DNA from: Nemertoderma westbladi
Taxonomy: Eukaryota; Xenacoelomorpha; Nemertodermatida; Nemertodermatidae
DNA: 21,242 nt
Assembly: GCA_032718475.1 (NCBI GenBank)
Contig: JAUCBJ010004367.1
Coordinates: 1 to 21,242 of the forward strand
Reading direction: 5' to 3'
Position numbers and translations under genes: made by a program. Shown here piece after piece: positions 9,525 through 16,899 of this stretch (within the stretch, counting starts at the first letter, position 1; each line of letters opens with the position of its first letter). Below the pieces are notes generated by a model that saw only the letters and a program-made list of their open reading frames with translations, was not told the origin of the DNA and did no database searches.

Positions 9525-9698
9525 GTTTTATCCGATAGACTACGTGAGTGTACTCAGTCGTATCTGTGCCACAGCACTGGCGATCAACAATCCCACCTAG
9601 TCCATGTCGACACCCTCAAGGAGATCACTAACATTTTCTACAAAGTCGCCTCTGTTACCAACGAAAGGGACTGGTTGGTTGCATGTGGCGCCCATAAG
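9525..9698 (+). CDS. Internal exon of the unidentified gene
   Basis: A 174-nt exon of 58 codons, bounded by CCCAAG|GTT and AAG|GTAAGTT. The donor is a canonical GTAAGT. Both boundaries are phase 0, and other frames contain stops. It encodes an amphipathic stretch (VLSDRLRECTQ ... TLKEITNIFYKVASVTNERDW ... ACGAHK) that looks like a globular or coiled-coil helix region with mixed charge. It continues the helix ending the 6843-7103 exon. No further exon is recognisable downstream in the window, so the gene is either interrupted by the LINE tail and minisatellite or has later exons I cannot see. Family unknown. Confidence 0.6.
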
Positions 9699-9860
9699 GT
9701 AAGTTAGGAAGGACTAATTGACCAGCCATTTCTATTTCTTATTTACTTTATATTTGATGGAAACGTCATGATGGATCTCGCTAAAAAATTGTTAGGAAAT
9801 ATTGATGTATTACACTACATTAAAACTGTAATGCGTGGATAACAAATAGACTTACTAATG

Positions 9861-10070
9861 TTGAGGATTTTGCTTCTACTTTGGCGGCCTCATGGAGAAC
9901 ATAAGCATTGTGGGGTGATGAGGCGCCTCCTAAAGGACATTGGCATTGAAGAGGCGGATATTCCCGCGACTCACGAAAGTCATGGGGGATAGGGAGTTGT
10001 GGCGGTGCAACTTTGTTGATAAGCCGGTATAGCATCTCAATGTGCAGCTGCAATGCAGCAGTCCGACACG
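9861..10070 (+). pseudogene. 3' end of a LINE reverse-transcriptase ORF, frameshifted
   Basis: The plus strand encodes LLLWRPHGEHKHCG, then RRLLKDIGIEEADIP, then after a +1 frame change MGDRELWRCNFVDK, and a TAG at 10030-10032. This is the conserved tail of APE-type LINE proteins (LW-PHG, D-G-EAD, DRE-W). The first part matches the C-terminus of the minus-strand LINE at 16879-19500 (LVLWQPHGVNKHG), so it shows what that LINE has lost. A short 3' UTR follows with TGCAGCTGCAATGCAGCA at 10043-10060. It is a 5'-truncated relic. Confidence 0.75.
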
Positions 10071-10646
10071 TCAGACACTATGAATTAAACTCTCTAAAAC
10101 TCTTAATTCTTCATATTAAATTTCTACCGAAAAGTAAAATCGATTATTCTTCATCTGGGCCATTGAGGTTCCAATTAGCCTGTACCTAATTATTATGTGG
10201 GATAATTGGAAGCTTATTAAGTATTATAATGTTGATTGGATTCGTGGTCTATCATGGTATGTGATAGGGGTGGAAGTAGGATAGACTAACACTTTGGATA
10301 GAATCTGGCAGTTGTTGTTAACTCCAACATTTTATATTTTAATGAATTAAGTTAGGGGGCGAAATTAAGTACGGGTGTGATGGCTAAATTCGGACGTCCG
10401 ATTCTTTTATTTTTTATATTATGATGAGGTTTTTAATGGATTCGAGGAAGATGGTGGTGAAGGTATAGTAGATGTATGTGAAACAGAACTGATGCCCGTA
10501 TTGGGAGTAAATTACGTAATTTGGGAGGAGTGCTAGAGTTCTAGTTGAGTTGATTTTAATTAATAATAATATGAAGTTGCAACAATTATAGCGGCAGTCA
10601 GTTCTTACCTATTTTGTATTGTAAATCCGGACGTCCGAAGTGGCGC

Positions 10647-10663
10647 GGGGGGGGGGGGGGGGG
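10647..10663. repeat. Poly-G tract, 17 bp
   Basis: The first of two G runs 24 bp apart. Together they could form a G-quadruplex on the plus strand. Confidence 0.95.
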
Positions 10664-10687
10664 TAACAAAAGAACAAGTTTGGACAC

Positions 10688-10703
10688 GGGGGGGGGGGGG
10701 GGG
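10688..10703. repeat. Poly-G tract, 16 bp
   Basis: The second G run, in the context GGACACG(n)TCTG. Confidence 0.95.
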
Positions 10704-10893
10704 TCTGAAAATCGGGAATTTACTCAGACCTCCTTTATGGATGCCTAAGTAATATTTAATACGTACACACGGGTAGGTTATAAATATTTTTAAATTGTTT
10801 ATTTCCATGGCTACCCTAATTGCAATGTAATAGTGCACACTATTATCGCGACATATGAGCGCACAATGATTATTAATCGATAACATGAAGTGT

Positions 10894-12416
10894 CATTGAG
10901 TAGGGATTAAAAGTCTGAATAGCGGGAAATATGAATTACAAAACATTGAGTTGGGATTAAAAGTCTGAATGGCGGGAAATATGAATTACAAAACATTGAG
11001 TAGGGATTAAAAGTCTGAATGGCGGGAAATATGAATTACAAAACATTGAGTAGGTATTAAAAGTCTGAATAGCGGGAAATATTAATTACAAAACATTGAG
11101 TAGGGATTAAAAGTCTGAATGGCGGGAAATATGAATTACAAAACATTGAGTAGGTATTAAAAGTCTGAATAGCGGGAAATATTAATTACAAAACATTGAG
11201 TAGGGATTAAAAGTCTGAATGGCGGGAAATATGAATTACAAAACATTGAGTAGGGATTAAAAGTCTGAATGGCGGGAAATATGAATTACAAAACATTGAG
11301 TAGGTATTAAAAGTCTGAATAGCGGGAAATATTAATTACAAAACATTGAGTAGGGATTAAAAGTCTGAATGGCGGGAAATATGAATTACAAAACATTGAG
11401 TAGGGATTAAAAGTCTGAATGGCGGGAAATATGAATTACAAAACATTGAGTAGGGATTAAAAGTCTGAATGGCGGGAAATATGAATTACAAAACATTGAG
11501 TAGGGATTAAAAGTCTGAATGGCGGGAAATATGAATTACAAAACATTGAGTAGGGATTAAAAGTCTGAATGGCGGGAAATATGAATTACAAAACATTGAG
11601 TAGGGATTAAAAGTCTGAATGGCGGGAAATATGAATTACAAAACATTGAGTAGGGATTAAAAGTCTGAATGGCGGGAAATATGAATTACAAAACATTGAG
11701 TAGGGATTAAAAGTCTGAATGGCGGGAAATATGAATTACAAAACATTGAGTAGGGATTAAAAGTCTGAATGGCGGGAAATATGAATTACAAAACATTGAG
11801 TAGGGATTAAAAGTCTGAATGGCGGGAAATATGAATTACAAAACATTGAGTAGGGATTAAAAGTCTGAATGGCGGGAAATATGAATTACAAAACATTGAG
11901 TAGGGATTAAAAGTCTGAATGGCGGGAAATATGAATTACAAAACATTGAGTAGGGATTAAAAGTCTGAATGGCGGGAAATATGAATTACAAAACATTGAG
12001 TAGGGATTAAAAGTCTGAATGGCGGGAAATATGAATTACAAAACATTGAGTAGGGATTAAAAGTCTGAATGGCGGGAAATATTAATTACAAAACATTGAG
12101 TAGGGATTAAAAGTCTGAATGGCGGGAAATATGAATTACAAAACATTGAGTAGGGATTAAAAGTCTGAATGGCGGGAAATATGAATTACAAAACATTGAG
12201 TAGGGATTAAAAGTCTGAATAGCGGGAAATATGAATTACAAAACATTGAGTAGGGATTAAAAGTCTGAATGACGGGAAATATGAATTACAAAACATTGAG
12301 TAGGGATTAAAAGTCTGAATGGCGGGAAATATTAATTACAAAACACTGAGTAGGGATTAAAAGTCTGAATGGCGGGAAATATGAATTACAAAACATTGAG
12401 TAGGGATTAAAAGTCT
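10894..12416. repeat. 50-bp minisatellite array, 30.5 copies
   Basis: The unit begins CATTGAGTAGGGATTAAAAG and contains TCTGAATGGCGGGAAATATG. All 30 full copies are exactly 50 bp with no indels, and the 31st is cut off at 12416. Copies 10-23 (11344-12043) are identical. Copies 4, 6 and 9 share three linked changes (TAGGTATT, AGCGGG, ATTAATT). Others carry one or two changes (copy 2 TTGGG, copy 24 ATTAATT, copy 27 AGCGGG, copy 28 GACGGG, copy 29 ATTAATT). The pattern shows recent homogenisation in the centre and older variants at both edges. The array lies between a LINE tail and PIGV. No copy carries an ORF. Confidence 0.97.
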
Positions 12417-12760
12417 ACTCGCTACTTCTACTCGCTCGAGAGTGAAAAAGTAGATGTTGATTAGGAAACATTATTATTATAATCCAGTACCAAAACAACA
12501 TATATGGGTCACACAAACAAACAAACAAGTTAAACACCAAATACTGTAAACATAGATACACTGACACTATACTGACAAATAATATATACAATATACATAT
12601 AATAATATATTCTAGAATCGTCTGTAAATACTGAATACCTTTTTGATTGCTTTCGATAATTTATTTGCATATATATTCCATCTAAACCTGATAGTAACTG
12701 GGATAAAGGGACCCCCCAAACAGGATGATGGGTACCTGTGAACTCGTGAGGTAAATGAGT
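12417..12760. other. PIGV 3' flank
   Basis: Starts with ACTCGCTACTTCTACTCGCTCGAGAGTG right after the array, then AT-rich sequence with ATATAC-type simple repeats near 12580-12610. It contains the putative PIGV polyadenylation signal and no other gene. Confidence 0.6.
12660..12665 (-). promoter_or_regulatory. Candidate polyadenylation signal of PIGV
   Basis: AATAAA on the minus strand, about 96 bp beyond the PIGV stop codon. This is the position and exact hexamer expected for 3' end formation, but the hexamer is common in AT-rich DNA. Confidence 0.5.
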
Positions 12761-14248
12761 CTATGTCCAGGGGTAGAAGTTACTATGCAACGCGATCCCA
12801 ATCAGGTTATAAGCGATGCAATAACCGATAAGGAGTTTACCAGGAAACGTCAACTTCCTCCACTTAATCAGCATCAACATCAACTCGTTCCTCATCGGGA
12901 GCGGCAACAATTCCGCTACTTCTTTGGGTTTCTTTGGTAGCGAATCCAAGGAGACGTAAAGGATGTTGGCGCAGCTCCAGTAAACCAACGGAGACGAAGA
13001 GAATATAAACCGAGTAGCGACCTGGACGTGCATGCAGAATATGGAGACTACAATAAGGAAGAGAAGATGTAGAGCGTATTTAACGAAAAGTAGTCGTTTG
13101 TGGGAGACTGAGCCGGGTCTGTCTGTAGTCACACCGAGCAGCATTAGGGTTCCCTCCCACTCCGGTCGTCTGAAACGTGAAACTTTAACAAATTCCGATC
13201 GGATCGCATGGAAGGAAAGAATAATGATAGGGAGAGCCAGCAGAAAGTTGGGAATCTGTTTGTATTGCCAGTAGTTGAGGATACCGACTCCCCAGTACTG
13301 GGCCTGTATGTGGGTGTACGAGAGGGGTAGGTTGAATGCGCACCAGGCAGGGGTTGAACCCCTGATCTGGAGCTCCTGTACATCCTCTACGCCGCTATTA
13401 TTAGAGCAATGTTTCCAGTAACTATAAGTTTGAAAAAGTAACAAACCGCAGAAACAGACAGGAAGTGATATCATAAGAATAATTGCTTGGAGACAGAAGG
13501 AGCGAATTAAAGATAACTTAGTGTGTTCGGAGTAGTTTAGTTTGAGATTAGAAACATAGGATTGTAGCAGACTGTGTAAGAGGAAACCGCTGTTAACGAT
13601 ACCGTTGGAACGGATAAAGGATGAAACTCCGATTAGTATAGCGGACACTGACTTATTGTCTGTCTCCAAGGCCAATAAACACGCGAACGTAACGAGGGAG
13701 TATAAAGTTTCCGAGTACAACGCCGTAAAGAATATTCCCGCGGGGTTGATGCAGAATAACAGAGCGGCTAGTTTGGCGACGCGTTCGTTTATAGGCACCG
13801 CGCAGCCCAGACGGTACAGGGTGTAAGCGGAGAGCGGGAATACCAGGAAATTGATACCGACCCCGGAGACTAGTAGTAAAGTCCTCCAGTGGATGTGTTG
13901 GGAGGCGAACGGGGCTAGAAGGCCGTAACCCGCAATGTTCATAGCGACTGGGTACCCGGGGAAGAATGCTAGGTTCTTCTCGAACTCGTAATGGGTTTCC
14001 GCTACGTGTAGGAAATGTACGCTATCCCATTTAGAGAAGGCGGATAGGAACCAGTTTATTTTGGAATCCTCGTCCGATATCGCGGTTGCGTTTAGTTTGA
14101 ATGCGTCAGCGTCGTGGTCGTTTATAGCCCAGTCGCACGCTACGGCGTAGACCATGGTTAATAGTCGGGATGTTAATGCGAAGGCGATCACTTGGAATGA
14201 TGAGGTTGTGTAAATGCTAGAGGTAGTCGATCTATTGCTCGGCGACAT
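12761..14248 (-). CDS. PIGV: GPI mannosyltransferase 2 (PIG-V)
   Basis: A complete 495-codon ORF from Met 14248 to TAG 12761, close to the length of human PIG-V (about 493). PIG-V (GT76 family, ER membrane) adds the second mannose, from dolichol-phosphate-mannose, to the GPI precursor. Visible family motifs are KWDSVHF (73-79) followed by ETHYE (84-88), AFFPGYP (94-100), CINPAGIFFTALYSETLYS (166-184), RSNG (213-216), and the C-terminal HSNFYPWT. Many hydrophobic segments give a polytopic membrane protein, and the WD and acidic residues after TM1 face the lumen in this family. The whole CDS is one exon with no stops or frameshifts, so it is intact and probably under selection. The start is chosen because it precedes TM1 and no longer in-frame extension is needed. 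A few upstream introns in the 5' UTR cannot be excluded. Confidence 0.96.
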   Translation of the reverse strand: MSPSNRSTTSSIYTTSSFQVIAFALTSRLLTMVYAVACDWAINDHDADAFKLNATAISDEDSKINWFLSAFSKWDSVHFLHVAETHYEFEKNLAFFPGYPVAMNIAGYGLLAPFASQHIHWRTLLLVSGVGINFLVFPLSAYTLYRLGCAVPINERVAKLAALLFCINPAGIFFTALYSETLYSLVTFACLLALETDNKSVSAILIGVSSFIRSNGIVNSGFLLHSLLQSYVSNLKLNYSEHTKLSLIRSFCLQAIILMISLPVCFCGLLLFQTYSYWKHCSNNSGVEDVQELQIRGSTPAWCAFNLPLSYTHIQAQYWGVGILNYWQYKQIPNFLLALPIIILSFHAIRSEFVKVSRFRRPEWEGTLMLLGVTTDRPGSVSHKRLLFVKYALHLLFLIVVSIFCMHVQVATRFIFSSSPLVYWSCANILYVSLDSLPKKPKEVAELLPLPMRNELMLMLIKWRKLTFPGKLLIGYCIAYNLIGIALHSNFYPWT

Positions 14249-14570
14249 GTTGGTTGATATTATCGATGGCTCTACCGGTAGTCAATACTATAGTTAAGGT
14301 ACAGTACACAGTACATCAGCGTTACCGGTAGGTAGGGCGGTCCGGTAAGTCTGCTCGCTGGTCACCACAAGTTCAGTAGGTTCAAGGTTGTCCTTCTCTA
14401 ATATGCCTAGAGCAGTAAAGCTGTACAGATCGAATTATTAATTAACTTAAACAATTACAATTACCTGGCTAATATTTACTTTCAGTCTGCTAGTGTCAGA
14501 AGTTATTATAATAAAGCATTCATATATCGACCTTCTAAAAATTAATTATTATTTATAACTTGGGTAAAAA
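14249..14570. other. PIGV 5' flank / promoter region
   Basis: Directly upstream of the PIGV Met. It contains TACCGGTA words (near 14270 and 14320), a GC-richer stretch around 14320-14365, and no obvious TATA box at a suitable distance. This would fit a housekeeping-type promoter, but no specific element can be assigned. Confidence 0.4.
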
Positions 14571-14842
14571 GTAGAACTTTTTTCATTATTTTCGAGGCAT
14601 TTTATTCACCGAGCGCTTGTGATGTTAAAGGGTCGTTGGAATAATTGTCAAAAAAGTGGTCTACGTTTTAATCCCATGTAATACGTAATTTTAATCTTAA
14701 ATTAGTACTTTTTTGTTGCTCAATTATTTAATAATAATTATTTATTACAGTGGAAAAAAGGAGAACTTTTTTCATTATTCTCGAGGAATTTTATTTACCG
14801 AGCGTCAGAGAGGTTAATAAGGGGTCGAGAGAATATTGAAAA
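14571..14842. repeat. Direct duplication, about 80-bp copies, 189 bp apart
   Basis: The copies at 14571-14648 and 14760-14840 share GAACTTTTTTCATTATT, CGAGG-ATTTTATT-ACCGAGCG and GGGTCG. They differ at about one position in six. Spacer DNA is AT-rich. Confidence 0.75.
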
Positions 14843-14929
14843 AAAATTATACGTTTTTTCCCTTTTCTTATCGTTTCTTCTTAAACGTACATTGTATTGG
14901 CCTGTACATTTAGTATTGTATTTGGTGTT

Positions 14930-15018
14930 ATTGTTTACGTGGTAACCCATGACGGTGTTAAGTAATGTCCACTAAGGGGACATTACTTAACGCCGTCATT
15001 GGATACCACGTAAACAAT
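14930..15018. repeat. Near-perfect palindrome, 41-bp arms, 7-nt loop
   Basis: The arm at 14930-14970 (starting ATTGTTTACGTGG) pairs with 14978-15018 (ending CCACGTAAACAAT), with three mismatches in 41 and the loop ACTAAGG. It would fold as a strong hairpin on either strand. It may be a miniature foldback transposon. No clear target duplication is seen at its edges. Confidence 0.9.
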
Positions 15019-15087
15019 GGGTGGAAATTAGCCTGACAGCCAGAAAGGACTACACACAATTTACACACAAGTATGTAAATAGTTATT

Positions 15088-15708
15088 ACTATATTGCTTC
15101 CATAGTTACTGAGATTCAAATTTCTGTACTCTTCAACTCCTGATGCTGCCTTACTCAATGTTAAATAATTTAGTGTTCTCGAATATTTATTACGTAACTA
15201 GAGAGCCGCTTAACAATATAAACCAATATTGGATATTGAGTTCCGTTTTGGAGTACGCCACGCAGACACTAAATTTGCTTTTGAGTGCGTGCATGGATTT
15301 TGCTCAAATTACGTGCAAACCTTTTCTTAATATAATTTAAGAAATTCCACCAAAAATATTTTATTTCACTTTTTTCGCCGGGAAAAAAGTAAAATCAATG
15401 CAATCCTATGGATTAGTTTTTGTCCCAAGGGAAAAAAAGGCCAACATTTTCTCCCGATTTTGGTCTAAATTCGAGCGAAAAAGTAACAATTTAAGAATAA
15501 AATATAGAACGATATAGTGTTACAAAATAAATTGAACTGTAGAATTTACTATAATTGCTTCCATAGTTACTGCGATTTAAATTATTGTACTCTTCAACGC
15601 CCGATGATGCCTTACTAAGTTAAATAATGTAATGTTTATATTTATCCGGAATATTTATCTGTTTAACTTTTGAGTTTGTTATGTATTTTGCTCAAATTAC
15701 GTGCAAAC
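15088..15708. repeat. Direct duplication flanking the LINE 5' end
   Basis: Copy 1 (15088-15320) and copy 2 (15548-15708) share TTGCTTCCATAGTTACTG, GTACTCTTCAAC, TGCCTTACT and TTTTGCTCAAATTACGTGCAAAC. Copy 2 is about 70 bp shorter. It breaks off at the last shared block and is followed at once by LINE sequence, so the LINE lies inside or at the edge of this repeat. Confidence 0.75.
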
Positions 15709-16878
15709 TTCGATGCGGTGTAGGGATGCGACAGAGCTCGTCAACTAAATAAGTCACTGAGGGCTATAGCGCCTAGGGCACCTTTGAAGGCAAAGGCTTG
15801 ATACGCATCTGCATTAGAGATGATACAAGCCCCTCCCTGTCTATACTGGATGCTCCTCTACCAGTGTTAGGTAACCTAACCCAGGAGGCACACTTGGTTC
15901 AGGGTGTAACAAATGGACCCCTACAGTCGGCAGCAGGGCTGTAGGCCATGGATAGGCGGAAGGTAATCAACCAACGGCTAGACATGCTGACAAGGTCGGC
16001 GGAAGGTAATCAACCAACGGCGACCTACTGCGAAGACGCTTGTAGGAGTTGCGACCACAAGCGATTTACCCCCGCAACTGAAAGATATGAGTATGAGAAC
16101 CCTCCAGGAGAAATACCGGCTCGGTCGTCGCCCGGGTCAACAAGGACCGCGTCCCTCAGTGGTACACCAGGCTGGGGTCGATAAATTGGCTACTGGAACA
16201 GAAGACAGAGAAGAAAAAAGAACCAACCTGTTGAAATTTAAAAAGACACTAAAGATTGCTACAATGAACGCACGCACGCTGAAAGCACAGAGCAAACAGG
16301 GTGACCTGGTCGCTCTGGCAATGGAATATAACATCGACATCATCTGCATCCAAGAACATCGGATTTGTCATGAAGACACTGCCATGAAGTACAATGACAT
16401 TGGAAATGGATGGACGTTAGTAACAAGCTCAGCAGTAAGAAACTCGGCCAATGCATCAATTGGTGGAGTAGGAATTCTGCTAAGCCCATTTGCACTTAAG
16501 ACCCTAAACAACATCGAATCTATAAATTCCAGGGTTATGATCGCAACATTTGATGGGAATCCCAAGACAACAGTTATATGTTGCTACAGTCCAACCAATG
16601 CATCAGAGCCAGAACAAGTAGTCAAGTTTTATGAAGAACTGACTGGACTTATTAAGGACATCCCGAAACACAATGTTAAAGTCATTGCTGGTGACCTGAA
16701 TGCGCAAATTGGCCCAGAAGACATCAAGGGTTACACCTATAACACCAGTTCTAACAGAAATGGGTACTTACTCTTAGACCTAATGGAAGAATGTGAATTG
16801 ATACCAACAAACAACACATTCGGAAAGAGTAAGGGGAAGCTATGGACCTTTCAATACCCTAATGGAACCAAAGCACAA
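15709..16878 (+). mobile_element. LINE-A: 5' part of an APE-type non-LTR retrotransposon
   Basis: Begins after the direct repeat with a 5' UTR-like, GC-richer leader (GATGCGGTGTAGGGATGCGA). It contains a palindrome GTTAGGTAACCTAAC and a 43-bp tandem step (GGCGGAAGGTAATCAACCAA at 15955 and 15998). It continues into an endonuclease ORF and stops inside the endonuclease domain at about 16878, where sequence of LINE-B begins on the other strand. The reverse transcriptase and 3' end are missing. Confidence 0.85.
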
Positions 16879-16899
16879 CCATGCTTATTCACTCCATGA
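16087..16899 (+). pseudogene. APE-type endonuclease domain of LINE-A, truncated
   Basis: The ORF has a 55-residue basic leader, then the exonuclease/endonuclease/phosphatase fold: IATMNARTL (N motif, about residue 57-65), IICIQEHRI (catalytic Glu), GGVGILLS, CCYSPTN, VIAGDLNAQIG (catalytic Asp/Asn), and GKLWTFQYPNGTKAQ. It should continue to the Ser-Asp-His motif and the reverse transcriptase, but the last residues (PCLFTP) are antisense LINE-B sequence. In LINEs this enzyme nicks target DNA to prime reverse transcription. An overlapping ORF at 15948-16184 in another frame may be the element's original N-terminus before a frameshift. It has no recognised domain. Confidence 0.85.

Larger units (their letters stand above)
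10071..10893. other. Intergenic, no gene recognised
   Basis: AT-rich. It contains two copies of the perfect palindrome CGGACGTCCG (10391-10400 and 10628-10637), two poly-G runs, and no ORF with coding character. A short open stretch near 10440-10530 has no recognisable domain. Confidence 0.55.

Noticed and set aside
9820-10053. 77-codon minus-strand ORF
   Set aside because: Antisense of the LINE tail at 9861-10070, whose plus-strand motifs are clear.
10894-12416. CRISPR-like array
   Set aside because: The 50-bp units are contiguous with no unique spacers, and the context is an animal genome. It is a minisatellite.
13032-13826. Short ORFs on the plus strand
   Set aside because: They are shadows of PIGV, whose family motifs are unambiguous.
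4183-14248. Functional cluster of GPI-anchor enzyme and GPI-anchored protein
   Set aside because: About 8 kb and several repeats separate them, and animal genes of one pathway are rarely clustered. Treated as coincidence.
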